Below, piece after piece: positions 46,812 through 55,219 of a stretch of DNA of 64,000 nt. Numbering within the stretch: position 1 is the stretch's first letter; each line of letters opens with the position of its first letter. The notes under the pieces are model-generated. The model ran no database searches, had not been told where the DNA came from, and saw only the letters and a program-made list of their open reading frames with translations. Source of the DNA: Streptomyces cynarae (GTDB lineage Bacteria > Actinomycetota > Actinomycetes > Streptomycetales > Streptomycetaceae); NCBI RefSeq assembly GCF_025642135.1, contig NZ_CP106793.1, positions 4,158,001 through 4,222,000 on the forward strand. Direction: 5' to 3'. Made by a program: the position numbers and the translations under genes.

Positions 46812-47539
46812 CCGCGCAGGATCGACAGCAGCGGTTCGAGCGAGTTGACGACGATGTCGGCGCCCACGCTCCTCAGGCGCTTCTCCTTGTCCTCGTTGCG
46901 CGCGTAGCCGAGGAACGCGACCCCGGCGTCCTGAGCGGCGAGGAAGTCCGAAGGGGCGTCGCCGATCATCACAGACAGGGAGCGGTCCGCCCCCATCGCG
47001 TTCAGGGCCTGGTTCAGGCAGTGCGGATGGGGTTTGAGCAGATCGAGGTCGGCCGTGCGGCCGAAGACGTAAGGGGCGAAGCAGGAGACCAGCCCTCGGG
47101 TCGCCAGGTAGCCGGCCGCCACGCGCGCGGAGTTGTTGGTCGCTATGGCGAGCTGGCCGCCCACGGTGGTCCATGTGCGGATCAGGGGGTCGGCGTACGG
47201 GGTCGGCATGGCCGACGCGACCGCCTTCAGCTCCTGCTGGGTGAGCCTCTCCTCCAGTTCGGTCACCAGGTCGCTCTGCGGGTGCCGCCGGTGGATGGCC
47301 TCCAGGACGTAGTGCGGATCCGGGTGGACCCGTTCCTCCTCGGTCAGCAGGCCCCGCAGCCCCCGGCTCTCGAGCCACTCCACGAGTTGGCCTGCCACAT
47401 GCTCGGCGGCGTGCCCAGCGAAGAGCCGGCAGATCGGGCCGTCGAAGTCGAAGAGCACAAAGCGCGCGCCGGTGATCAGTTCGCGCAGTTTTCCTGTCTC
47501 TGCCGTCACCGCATCAGTCTGCTTCGCATCAGAAGTCAC
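46802..47539 (-). CDS. HAD-family phosphatase
   Basis: A 245-aa HAD hydrolase (Gph/phosphoglycolate-phosphatase-like). Motif I is VLFDFDGPICRLFAGHA (catalytic Asp pair), motif II is LAIATNNSARVAAG, motif III Lys is in DLDLLKPHPHC, motif IV is VMIGDAPSDFLAAQDAGV. The cap lies at about 55-140. GTG 47539 shares one base with the TAG of regulator 2 (TAGTG), so it is translationally coupled to it. It may act on a phosphorylated product of the nearby double kinase; this is inference. Confidence 0.85.
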   Translation of the reverse strand: MTSDAKQTDAVTAETGKLRELITGARFVLFDFDGPICRLFAGHAAEHVAGQLVEWLESRGLRGLLTEEERVHPDPHYVLEAIHRRHPQSDLVTELEERLTQQELKAVASAMPTPYADPLIRTWTTVGGQLAIATNNSARVAAGYLATRGLVSCFAPYVFGRTADLDLLKPHPHCLNQALNAMGADRSLSVMIGDAPSDFLAAQDAGVAFLGYARNEDKEKRLRSVGADIVVNSLEPLLSILRGQA

Positions 47540-48393
47540 TAGGAGAGTGTCAGGTCCGTGGTGATGGTTTCCCAGAGGGCGTCGAACCACTTCTGGGACT
47601 CTTCCACAAAGGCGTCGTCCCGTCGCCCCGCCCGGCGTTCGAAGGAGAAGAGGAGGGAGGCGGCGCCGAGCGTGTCGTACATCTCGAGGGTCTGGCTGTT
47701 CACCTCCTCCTCGCGCCTGGTGAGCATGTAGTACGCCATCAGGGCCTCGGCACCGTTGAGGAGGTAGAGCTTCACCGGCGGGGTGAAGGGCAGGGCCCGG
47801 AAGGTCACACGGACGTCGATGCCGTGTGACGAGCGCAGGGCCTGGAGGTTGTGGCGCAGCACATGGCCCTGGGCGTTGCGCTGTTCGAGCCAGCGCTGGT
47901 GGACCGGGTCCTCGTTGTCACCGGGGCTGTCGACGGAGATCGGGAACGCCAGGTTGATCTTCCGGGAGGGCAGCAGGATCCGCACGTCGATCGACTGCGG
48001 ACGGATGCGGCCCTCGTGGATCAGCCGGAGCGGTTCGCCCAGCGCCAGCATCAGGGTCTCGGCGGTCAGGCAGGCAGCGTCGATCCGCACGTTGGGCGCG
48101 GCGAACGCCTCCGCGAGCCTCGGCGCCAGCGCCACCATCGTCGGCTGCGGTTCGTCGCTGACCGGCGGGGGCTCGGCGATACGGGGCGGGCTGCCCCGGC
48201 TGACGCTGCTGAGCAGGCCGTCGTCCTGGAGGACGCGCAGCGCCTGGCGGACCGTGCCCCGCTCCACACCGAACTCCTCGGCCAGTTCGGCCTGGGTCGG
48301 CAGACGCTCGCCCGGCTTCAGCTCGCCGGCGCGGATCCGGGTCCGCAACGTGTCGGCGATCTCCTGGGGCGAGGACCTTCTGCTGCCGTTCAC
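47539..48393 (-). CDS. GntR-type regulator 2 with novel C-terminal domain
   Basis: A 284-aa paralogue of regulators 1 and 3. The winged helix contains RLPTQAELAEEFGVERGTVRQALRVL; the C-terminal domain has DVRILLPSRKINLAFPISVD, PVKLYLLNGAEALMAYYMLTRREEE and FVEESQKWFDALWETI. GTG 48393 has AGGAGA 8 nt upstream; the frame is open to 48420. It is coupled to the HAD gene downstream and diverges from micropeptide 2 across 253 bp that hold an AGTTGG/CCAACT operator-like site. Confidence 0.88.
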   Translation of the reverse strand: MNGSRRSSPQEIADTLRTRIRAGELKPGERLPTQAELAEEFGVERGTVRQALRVLQDDGLLSSVSRGSPPRIAEPPPVSDEPQPTMVALAPRLAEAFAAPNVRIDAACLTAETLMLALGEPLRLIHEGRIRPQSIDVRILLPSRKINLAFPISVDSPGDNEDPVHQRWLEQRNAQGHVLRHNLQALRSSHGIDVRVTFRALPFTPPVKLYLLNGAEALMAYYMLTRREEEVNSQTLEMYDTLGAASLLFSFERRAGRRDDAFVEESQKWFDALWETITTDLTLS

Positions 48394-48501
48394 TGCGACG
48401 TTCTCCTGGGTCACGACCAAACGCTACAACCCCCGTCCATCTACCGGGAGTTGTTTGAATGTTGTTTATAGGTACCAACCAACTGGGGATAACTTCAGTG
48501 T

Positions 48502-48528
48502 AGTTGGTTGCCAACTCGGAAGAGTTGG
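48502..48528. promoter_or_regulatory. Operator-like site of regulator 2
   Basis: Inverted repeat AGTTGG-TTG-CCAACT (48502-48516), then 6 bp and another AGTTGG (48523-48528). A further CCAACT lies at 48479. The same arrangement occurs upstream of regulator 3. Confidence 0.75.
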
Positions 48529-48646
48529 CGGAGGGTGTCCCTCCTCTCGCACATTATCCGCAGGTAGTCCCCAGATGCAGACCGCTCAATCCCCTCTGTC
48601 CCGCCACCCGGTCCCCCGAGGTCCGCCCCTGGAAAGAGGTCCCGCC

Positions 48647-48835
48647 ATGCCCGCACTCGCCCTTCTCTCCGCCCTCTTCGTCGTCGGATTCGACCAGTTC
48701 GTCCAGTGGAAGTACGGGACGATCGGCATCATCGGGCTGACGCTGCTCACGATCGGGATCAAGGCCAACAGCCCCGCCTGCAGCTCCATAGGGGCCGTCG
48801 TCCTCGCCCTGCTGGTCGCCCAGCCAGCACTCTGA
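48647..48835 (+). CDS. Micropeptide 2, two-helix membrane protein
   Basis: A 62-aa hydrophobic protein (MPALALLSALFVVGFDQFVQ; then WKYGTIGIIGLTLLTIGIKA and SIGAVVLALLVAQPAL). ATG 48647 follows AAAGAGG. It aligns with micropeptide 1: YG-x2-G, G(I/V)(K/R)A-x2-P and GA(A/V)V-x-A-x-L-x-AQ are shared. Divergent from regulator 2 and convergent with regulator 3 (5-bp gap). Function unknown; membrane insertion is predicted from hydrophobicity. Confidence 0.75.
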   Translation: MPALALLSALFVVGFDQFVQWKYGTIGIIGLTLLTIGIKANSPACSSIGAVVLALLVAQPAL

Positions 48836-48840
48836 CCAGG

Positions 48841-49764
48841 TCAGACGCCCAGATCCAGCTCAGAGCTGATGGTCTCCCACAGGGCGTTGAACCACAGGTG
48901 CGACTGCTCCACGAACGTCGTGTCCCGCAGCCCGGCCCCCTGCGCGAACGGGAACAGCATCGACCGGGTCCCCTCGGCGTCGTACAGCTGAAGGTGCTCC
49001 TGGTCGATCTCCGCCTCGCGCCGGGTCAGCGTGTAGTACGCGAAGAGCGCCTCGGCGCCGTTGATCAGGTACAGCTTGACCGGCGGCGTGAAGGGCAGGG
49101 CGCGGAAGGAGACGTGCGCGTCGATGCCGTGGGTGCTGCGCAGCGCCAGCAGGTTGTGTCTGAGGACCCGGCCCTGGGCATTGCGCTGGGCCAGCCAGCG
49201 GCGGTGCAGGCGGACGCCGTCCGTGCCCTCCACCGGTGTGGGGAACGCCAGGTCGATACGGCCGCTGGGCAGCAGTACGCGTACGTCGACCTTGGCCGGT
49301 TCCATGCGCCCCGCGTGAATCTCGCGCAACGGCGCGCTCATCGCGGGCGTCAGCGACACCGCCGTCAGGCACAGGGCGTCGATCTCCACGTGCGGCGCCG
49401 CGAAGGCGGCGGATATCCGCGGGGCCAGCGCCACCATCGTGGGCTGCGGCGGGGCCTGGGGCCCGGCCGACGCCCTCCCCGCGGGGTGCGCCACGGTCGC
49501 CGGGCTGCCCTTGGAGACGTTGGTGAGCAGTTGCTCGGACTGCAGGATGCGCAGCGCCTGGCGCACGGCTCCCCGCTCCACGCCGAACTCGTCCGCCAGC
49601 TTGGCCTGCGTGGGCATGCGCTGGCCCGGTCGCAGCACCCCCGACCTGATCCGGCTGCGCAGCTCGTCGGCCACCTCGTGGTGCGATCTCTGTGGCCGTT
49701 GTGACTTCTTCCGCCCGCTCGCGGCAGCGTGTTCCGGCTCCACGATCGAACCGTACAACTTCAC
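48841..49764 (-). CDS. GntR-type regulator 3 with novel C-terminal domain
   Basis: A 307-aa close paralogue of regulator 2: RMPTQAKLADEFGVERGAVRQALRIL in the winged helix and PVKLYLINGAEALFAYYTLTRREAE and FVEQSHLWFNALWETI in the C-terminal domain. GTG 49764 has GGAAGA 5 nt upstream. A perfect 19-bp palindrome lies 65 bp upstream. Unlike regulators 1 and 2 it has no recognisable divergent micropeptide. It probably arose by tandem duplication. Confidence 0.88.
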   Translation of the reverse strand: MKLYGSIVEPEHAAASGRKKSQRPQRSHHEVADELRSRIRSGVLRPGQRMPTQAKLADEFGVERGAVRQALRILQSEQLLTNVSKGSPATVAHPAGRASAGPQAPPQPTMVALAPRISAAFAAPHVEIDALCLTAVSLTPAMSAPLREIHAGRMEPAKVDVRVLLPSGRIDLAFPTPVEGTDGVRLHRRWLAQRNAQGRVLRHNLLALRSTHGIDAHVSFRALPFTPPVKLYLINGAEALFAYYTLTRREAEIDQEHLQLYDAEGTRSMLFPFAQGAGLRDTTFVEQSHLWFNALWETISSELDLGV

Positions 49765-49828
49765 GCCATCTTCCGTCAGTTCAGAAGAAGGTGGTTATGA
49801 GACGACTCCAAGCGGAGATAAGTCAGGT

Positions 49829-49857
49829 GGAGTTGGTCACCAACTCCGGCAAAGTTG
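49829..49857. promoter_or_regulatory. Operator-like site of regulator 3
   Basis: Perfect palindrome GGAGTTGGT-C-ACCAACTCC (49829-49847), followed after 5 bp by AGTTG (49853-49857), the same layout as at regulator 2. Confidence 0.8.
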
Positions 49858-49899
49858 AACGAGCTTGAGTGCTCCTGACCGACATGGTCGTACGAGTGA

Positions 49900-49934
49900 C
49901 CGGGCTCCCTTCCGGAGGGGAGCCGGGAGCCCGG
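49900..49934. terminator. Hairpin between regulator 3 and the Eis-like gene
   Basis: Stem CCGGGCTCCC / GGGAGCCCGG with an inner loop that can pair further; about 95 bp past the Eis-like stop on the minus strand. The rest of 49935-50028 shows nothing I can support. Confidence 0.6.
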
Positions 49935-50028
49935 CGTGCACCACAACCACAACTGAATCGCTACGGATGAACAAGCACAGCAGTCACCACCCGCACGGAA
50001 GGAGCACCACCCGAGAGCCCCGTGAGGC

Positions 50029-51285
50029 TCAGAAGATGTCCGGGCACCACGGTCGCCTGGACGTACGCAGCAGGGCGTCGGCGACGGAGGCGGCGCCCTT
50101 TTGCTGTTCCCGTACCCGCCCGAGCGCCGCGAGCCGCACCGCGGACTCGTCCCCCAGCCACAGGGTCGCCAACTCGCCCACCGGCAGGGTCAGCTCGGGC
50201 TCCTGGTCGGTGCGCACGCACTCGGCGCCGTCCGGCCCGGCCTGAAGCCGGTAGCGGCCGCCGGCGAGTCCGGCCTCGTCGACCACCTCCAGGACGAGCG
50301 TGCCGGACGTCGCGTAGGTGCGTACCTCCAGGGCGCGTACGACGTCCAGGATCCGTACCCACAGCGTGTCCGCGTACGTGGTGAGGCGGGCCGCGCGCGG
50401 GTCGGGGAGGAGGTGGGGCAGCAGGTCGTCCGGGGCGCGGTTGCCGGACTTCACGGTGGTGACCCAGTCGAGCGAGCACAGGTAGTGCCACAGGACGCGT
50501 TCGGCGCTGGGGCTGGTCGTGATCAGGCTCTTCACGGTCGCGGTCTGCAGCGGCCGCTTGCCGTCGCCCCAGTGGTCGTCGCTCACATAGGCGGCGAGAC
50601 CGTCGATCTCCCCGGAGGCGGAGCGGTGGACGGCGTAGAAGGGTTCCGTCCACTCGTCGTCGTCGAAGCGCAGGGCGCCCGTGTTGAGCTGCCACCAGCG
50701 GTCGCCGCGGGAGATCGCGCCGGGCACGGCGCGACGGAAGCGCTCGTGCAGCTCGGGGCCGAGTTTGCGGACCTCGTCCGCGTCCACGAGATCTATACGA
50801 CCGTCGTCGAGGACCGGGCGGTGGCGCTCGAGGCCGGTGCGGGGGACGTCGATGGTCCACTCGGCGGTGTGGGCGGCCGGGCCGAAGCCGTAACGGCCGT
50901 AGATGGGGTATTCGGCGGCGGTGAGGGTGGCGACGACGTCGCCGCGTTCCTTCGCCGCGGCGAGGTCGAGGGCCATCATGCGCGTCAGGAGGCCGCGGCG
51001 GCGGTGGGTGGCGGTGACGGAGACGTTGGTGATGGCGTCGGCGGCCACCAGTGCGCCGCCGACGGCGGTCAGCTCCTGCGGGAAGGAGCGGAAGGTGGCG
51101 ACACAGCGGGCGTCGTCGAAGGCCGCGAGGGTGCGGGCGGGGGTGATGTTGCCGCCACGGACGGCGAGCTCCTGGTCGGAGACGTGGGGGGAACGGAGGA
51201 ACCCGGTGTGCAGGGCACGGATCCAGTCGGGGATCTCGGAGTCGGTGATGGGGCGTACGTCGAGGTCCTGAGGATGGCGGCTCAT
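50029..51285 (-). CDS. Eis-like GNAT N-acetyltransferase
   Basis: A 418-aa protein of the Eis family: N-terminal GNAT domain with acetyl-CoA motif [21 protein letters not shown], second GNAT-like domain, and C-terminal SCP2-like domain ([23 protein letters not shown]). It ends in Phe, whose carboxylate serves as the general acid/base in mycobacterial Eis; Tyr in [12 protein letters not shown] matches the catalytic Tyr region. Such enzymes acetylate amines on aminoglycosides or protein lysines. ATG 51285 is at the edge of a tandem-repeat array that forms its upstream region. Confidence 0.9.
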   Translation of the reverse strand: MSRHPQDLDVRPITDSEIPDWIRALHTGFLRSPHVSDQELAVRGGNITPARTLAAFDDARCVATFRSFPQELTAVGGALVAADAITNVSVTATHRRRGLLTRMMALDLAAAKERGDVVATLTAAEYPIYGRYGFGPAAHTAEWTIDVPRTGLERHRPVLDDGRIDLVDADEVRKLGPELHERFRRAVPGAISRGDRWWQLNTGALRFDDDEWTEPFYAVHRSASGEIDGLAAYVSDDHWGDGKRPLQTATVKSLITTSPSAERVLWHYLCSLDWVTTVKSGNRAPDDLLPHLLPDPRAARLTTYADTLWVRILDVVRALEVRTYATSGTLVLEVVDEAGLAGGRYRLQAGPDGAECVRTDQEPELTLPVGELATLWLGDESAVRLAALGRVREQQKGAASVADALLRTSRRPWCPDIF

Positions 51286-51344
51286 GGGGTCACGGTAGGA
51301 GGGCGGGGGTGGGGGTGTCGCGTGGATTTACGACTGCCCGCCGC

Positions 51345-51880
51345 CGGACCACGCTCGTCGCCCCCGGACCCGGCTCATGTCGCTCCGAATCCCGCTCGTC
51401 ACCCCCGGACCACGCTCGTCAGCCCCGGATCCTGCTCATCGCTCCGGATCCCACTGGTCACACCAGGACCACTCATCACATCCCGGATCTCGCTGATCGC
51501 TCCGATCCAGCTGGTCACAGGCGGCCCACGCTAGGTCCCAACCGGATCCCGCTGATCGCTCCGACCCCACTGGTCACAGACGGACCACGCTCGTCCCCAC
51601 CGGACCCCACTCATCGCTCCCGACCACGCTGGTCACATCCGGACCACGCTCCTCCCCCGAACCCCACTCATCGCTCCCGACCACGCTGGTCACATCCGGA
51701 CCACGCTCCTCCCCCCGAACCCCACTCATCGCTCCCGACCACGCTCGTCACATCCGGACCACGCTCCTCCCCCCGAACCCCACTTATCGCTCCCGACCAC
51801 GCTGGTCACATCCGGACCACGCTCGTCGCCCCTCGATCCCGCTCATCGCTCCCGACCACGCTCGTCGCCCTCCCCGCAGA
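51345..51880. repeat. Intergenic tandem-repeat array
   Basis: Four nearly identical 57-58-bp units start at 51605, 51662, 51720 and 51778, each beginning CCCCACTCATCGCTCCCGAC. Each holds GACCACGCTGGTC (or GACCACGCTCGTC) and CGGACCACGCT. A partial fifth unit follows at 51837 and diverged copies run back to about 51345. GACCA-CGC-TGGTC can form small hairpins. Frames through it are not credible genes. The array separates the asparaginase stop (51896) from the Eis-like start. Confidence 0.9.
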
Positions 51881-51895
51881 GCACGAAGCACTCTG

Positions 51896-52876
51896 CTAGA
51901 ACACCGCCCGTATCTCCCCCACCTCACGGCCTCCGCCCAGCAGCGGTGCCCTGCCGATCCGCTGGAGCACCGGGGTCTCCACCCCCATCAGGGTCAGTGC
52001 CCTGGCCAGGATCGGGCCCAGGGTCCGGGTCGCGCCGTCGTCGATCTTGAAGGCCAGGGCACGGCCGTCCGGGAGGGCGACCGCCTGGACCGCCTCCGCG
52101 CCCATCTTCGACAGGGCGCCCGGTATCTCGCGCATCAGCCAGGTGTCGGGGCGGCGCGTGCCCGCCACGTACTCCGGGTGTGTCCGCATCGCGTCCGCCA
52201 CGCGGCGTTCCGCCGTGCCCGGGGCCGCCAGGACGAAGGAGCGGTAGGCGCGGGCCAGGCCGGTCAGGCTGATCGCCGTCAGCGGCGCCCCGCAGCCGTC
52301 CGTGCCCACCGCCGCCACCGGCTCCCCGGCGGCCTCCTCCACCACGGAGTGGATCAGCCGCTGAAGAGGGTGCTCGGGGTCGAGGTACGTCTCCAACGGC
52401 CAGTCCCGCAGCGCGCACGCCGCCAGCATCGCCGTGTGCTTGCCGGAGCAGTTCATGGTGATCCGCTCGCGTACGGCGCCCGAGGCCAGGTACGCCTCCG
52501 CCTCCTGCGGGTCCAGCGGCAGGTCCGGCGGGCACTGCAGGCGCTCGGGGGCCAGCCCGTGCTCCGCCAGCATCTCCCGCACCAGGTCCAGGTGGAACGT
52601 CTCGCCCGAGTGGCTCGCCGCGGCGAGCGCGAGCCGCTCCCCCGTCAGGTCCAGGCCGGCGCGCAGCACACCGGCCGCCTGCATCGGCTTGTTCGACGAG
52701 CGCGGGAAGACGGGCGCCGTCACGTCGCCGAGCGCGAACTCCACGGAACCGTCCTCGGCGAGCACGACCAGACTCCCCCGGTGCCGCCCCTCGACGAACC
52801 CGGACCGCACCACCTCGGCGAGCACCGGGGGCGCGGAGGACTGTGCGGATATGGCGGGCTGGGCGGAAGTCGACAT
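51896..52876 (-). CDS. Asparaginase (R. etli type II-like)
   Basis: A 326-aa member of the Asparaginase_II (ReAII-type) family, unrelated to E. coli AnsB. It has PVFPRSSNKPMQAAGVLRAG, ASHSGETFHLDLV, MNCSGKHTAMLAACAL and VGTDGCGAPLTAISLTGL; the paired cysteines and Ser-Lys tandems correspond to the zinc and catalytic sites. It hydrolyses asparagine to aspartate and ammonia. ATG 52876 follows AAGGG; the frame is open to 52957 with Arg/Ser-rich non-conserved residues. Tandem-repeat DNA follows the stop. Confidence 0.88.
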   Translation of the reverse strand: MSTSAQPAISAQSSAPPVLAEVVRSGFVEGRHRGSLVVLAEDGSVEFALGDVTAPVFPRSSNKPMQAAGVLRAGLDLTGERLALAAASHSGETFHLDLVREMLAEHGLAPERLQCPPDLPLDPQEAEAYLASGAVRERITMNCSGKHTAMLAACALRDWPLETYLDPEHPLQRLIHSVVEEAAGEPVAAVGTDGCGAPLTAISLTGLARAYRSFVLAAPGTAERRVADAMRTHPEYVAGTRRPDTWLMREIPGALSKMGAEAVQAVALPDGRALAFKIDDGATRTLGPILARALTLMGVETPVLQRIGRAPLLGGGREVGEIRAVF

Positions 52877-52984
52877 GGGTGAGGTTGCCCTTCGGGACGG
52901 GGACCTGGCCGGCACGGCCCGGGACCGGGTTCCCTCCCGGGCGGCGGGCACGCTCATGGGCCCCGGGTCACCGGGGCCCTGGCG

Positions 52985-53605
52985 TCACGTGAGCAGGTCG
53001 TCTACTTGCGCTTCCCCTTCACGGTACCTGCGGGCGATCTCGGCACTGCAGTCGTCCGCCGTGCGCTGCAGATCCTGCCGCCGCCGGGAGACCTGCTGCT
53101 CGTAGCGCACGAGCCGCCCCATCCCCGCGCCCAACTCCTCGTCCGTACGCGCCTGGAGGTCCGACAGCTCCACCTCGGCGAGCATCTCGGCCGCCAGCCG
53201 CCGGTACTCCTCGCCGTGCGGTGTGCCGAGAGTCACATGCCGGGCCGAGGACCGTTGGCGGGCTGGGGGGTCCCTGAGGATCTCCGGGAGCCGTTCCATG
53301 ACCCCGTCGGGCGCCGCGCCGCCCCCGCGGCGGGCCAGCTCCGCACGCAGGATGTCGATGCGGCCCTGCAACAGCCGCCGTACGTAACTGAGGTCCGCCT
53401 CGTCCCGCTGGGCGTCCCGGCGCAGCGCGCGCAGCTCCGGCAGTCCCAGGCCGGACAGACTGTGCTCCTGCGGGTGCACCCTGCTCGGAGAGCTCGGGGG
53501 AGGATCCGCGGGCAGCGGGGGGCTGTCCGTGCGCTGCACGGGCGCCCGGCACTCCGCCATGGTTGCCGTACGGGCGGGCTGCTGCCCGGTACTCGGTGTG
53601 CTCAT
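52985..53605 (-). CDS. rsiG: Anti-sigma factor RsiG (c-di-GMP-dependent, targets sigma-WhiG)
   Basis: A 206-aa coiled-coil protein. Two helices each carry the c-di-GMP signature E(X)3S(X)2R(X)3Q(X)3D: residues 69-84 (EADLSYVRRLLQGRID) and 169-184 (EQQVSRRRQDLQRTAD). Two copies of this exact motif define RsiG, which binds a c-di-GMP dimer and then holds the sporulation sigma factor WhiG inactive. The first 50 residues are Pro/Ser-rich. ATG 53605 is taken; a downstream ATG at residue 16 is possible. It links c-di-GMP to the sporulation programme that ends with whiE pigment. Confidence 0.93.
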   Translation of the reverse strand: MSTPSTGQQPARTATMAECRAPVQRTDSPPLPADPPPSSPSRVHPQEHSLSGLGLPELRALRRDAQRDEADLSYVRRLLQGRIDILRAELARRGGGAAPDGVMERLPEILRDPPARQRSSARHVTLGTPHGEEYRRLAAEMLAEVELSDLQARTDEELGAGMGRLVRYEQQVSRRRQDLQRTADDCSAEIARRYREGEAQVDDLLT

Positions 53606-53797
53606 GTACCTACCGTCCCCTCGACCGGCGCGGCACCCCCCACGGATGCGCCGCTAACACACGCATCGTGCCACTGCAAGTAGCCGTAATGTGGCCAAGT
53701 GACCATGGACAGCCCAGATGGGGGTGTTGAGGGTCAAGGCGGAACGACCAGTTGGCCGTATCCCGGGGCCGCCGAGCCGCACGGCATCATGGTCTTC

Positions 53798-54223
53798 ATG
53801 CGTGCGGTGGTGCAGAGGGTCGACGGCGCGAGCGTCGTCGTGGACGGTGAAACGGTCGGCGAGATCAGCGGCGAGGGGCTGTGCGTGCTCGTCGGGGTGA
53901 CGCACGACGACACCAAGGAGAAGGCGGCCCAGCTCGCCCGCAAGCTGTGGTCGATCCGCATGCTGCACGACGAGAAGTCCTGCTCCGACATCGACGCGCC
54001 GCTGTTGGTGATCAGCCAGTTCACGCTGTACGGCGACGCCCGCAAGGGGCGCCGCCCGACCTGGAACGCGGCCGCCCCCGGCGATGTCGCCGAGCCCCTT
54101 GTCGACGAGGTGGTCGCGCAGCTGCGGGCGCTGGGGGCGACGGTGGCGACGGGGCGGTTCGGAGCGGCGATGCGGGTGTCTTTGACGAATGACGGCCCGT
54201 TCACGGTGCTGCTCGAGATCTGA
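53798..54223 (+). CDS. dtd: D-aminoacyl-tRNA deacylase
   Basis: A 141-aa DTD that hydrolyses D-amino acids (and Gly) from mis-charged tRNA. It has [21 protein letters not shown], the [15 protein letters not shown] motif (73-87) and the cross-subunit Gly-cisPro motif [10 protein letters not shown] (133-134). ATG 53798 is chosen by homology; ATG 53789 is also in frame. Convergent with ygfZ. Confidence 0.95.
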   Translation: MRAVVQRVDGASVVVDGETVGEISGEGLCVLVGVTHDDTKEKAAQLARKLWSIRMLHDEKSCSDIDAPLLVISQFTLYGDARKGRRPTWNAAAPGDVAEPLVDEVVAQLRALGATVATGRFGAAMRVSLTNDGPFTVLLEI

Positions 54224-54243
54224 GCCGGTCCCGCTGCGCCGTT

Positions 54244-55209
54244 CTACGGCTCGACCACGACCTCCTGGGCCGCTGCCGTCTCGTCCGCCATCAGGCGGGC
54301 GTCCAGCGGGACGTTCCGTTTGACCAGGGCCAGCGCGACCGGGCCCAGTTCGTGGTGGCGTACCGACGTCGTCACGAAGCCGATCTTGCGGCCGTCCGGG
54401 CCGTCGTCCGCGAGGCGGAGCTCCGTGCCGTGCGGGGGCAGATGGACCTCGCTGCCGTCGAGGTGGAGGAAGACCAGGCGGCGGGGCGGCTTGCCCAGGT
54501 TCTGGACGCGGGCGACCGTCTCCTGGCCGCGGTAGCAGCCCTTCTGGAGGTGGACGGCGGTGCCGATCCAGCCCAGCTCGTGCGGGATGGTGCGGTGGTC
54601 GGTCTCGAAGCCCAGGCGCGGGCGGTGCTGCTCCACGCGGAGCGCCTCGTAGGCGAGGATGCCGGCCGCGGGGCCGTTCTTCTCCGCGTACGACTCCAGG
54701 TCCGTGCGCGGGAGGAACAGGTCACGGCCGTACGGCGTCTCGCGGACCAGCACTCCCTCGGGCGCCTCGGCGATCGAACCGGCCGGCAGGTGCACCACCG
54801 CGAAGTCGTCCGTGCGGTCGGCGACTTCGACGCGGTAGAAGAACTTCATCGACTCCAGGTACGCGATCAGCGCGCCCTGGGTGCCGGGCTCGACATGCGC
54901 CCAGACCGTCTCGCCGTCGTCGACCAGGTACAGGGCGTGCTCGATGTGGCCGTGCGCCGACAGGATCAGCGCCTCGGTGGCCCGGTGCGGGGGCAGTTCG
55001 CTGACGTGCTGGGTGAGCAGCAGGTGCAGCCAGCTCAGCCGGTCCTCGCCGCTGACGGTGACGACACCGCGATGCGAGAGGTCCACGAATCCGGAGCCGT
55101 CGGCAAGGGCGCGCTGCTCGCGGAACAGGTCGCCGTAGTGGGCGGCGACGCCTTCGTCCACGCCCTCGGCAGGGACGGCGCCGGGCAGGGACAGCAGGGG
55201 ACTCTTCAT
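54244..55209 (-). CDS. ygfZ: YgfZ/GcvT-type folate-binding Fe-S protein
   Basis: A 321-aa relative of the glycine-cleavage T protein. The diagnostic K-G-C-Y-x-G-Q-E motif is present as QKGCYRGQETVARVQNLG, with DFAVVHLPAG and GYRIGV-like IGWIGTAVHLQ around it. YgfZ uses folate in repair or maturation of some Fe-S enzymes. It lies 10 bp downstream of nur, so the two are probably co-transcribed. Confidence 0.92.
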   Translation of the reverse strand: MKSPLLSLPGAVPAEGVDEGVAAHYGDLFREQRALADGSGFVDLSHRGVVTVSGEDRLSWLHLLLTQHVSELPPHRATEALILSAHGHIEHALYLVDDGETVWAHVEPGTQGALIAYLESMKFFYRVEVADRTDDFAVVHLPAGSIAEAPEGVLVRETPYGRDLFLPRTDLESYAEKNGPAAGILAYEALRVEQHRPRLGFETDHRTIPHELGWIGTAVHLQKGCYRGQETVARVQNLGKPPRRLVFLHLDGSEVHLPPHGTELRLADDGPDGRKIGFVTTSVRHHELGPVALALVKRNVPLDARLMADETAAAQEVVVEP

Positions 55210-55219
55210 GGTCTCAAGC

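Noticed and set aside
49865..50245. A third micropeptide or small gene divergent from regulator 3
   Set aside because: The available frames are polar and run antisense into the Eis-like gene; none resembles micropeptides 1 and 2.
51345..51880. Possible CRISPR array
   Set aside because: Units are contiguous and repeat throughout their length with no unique spacers, and no cas genes are present.
51309..51899. A 196-aa plus-strand frame through the repeat array
   Set aside because: It is made of the repeats read through, lacks a ribosome site and resembles no protein; repeat DNA with few stops explains it.
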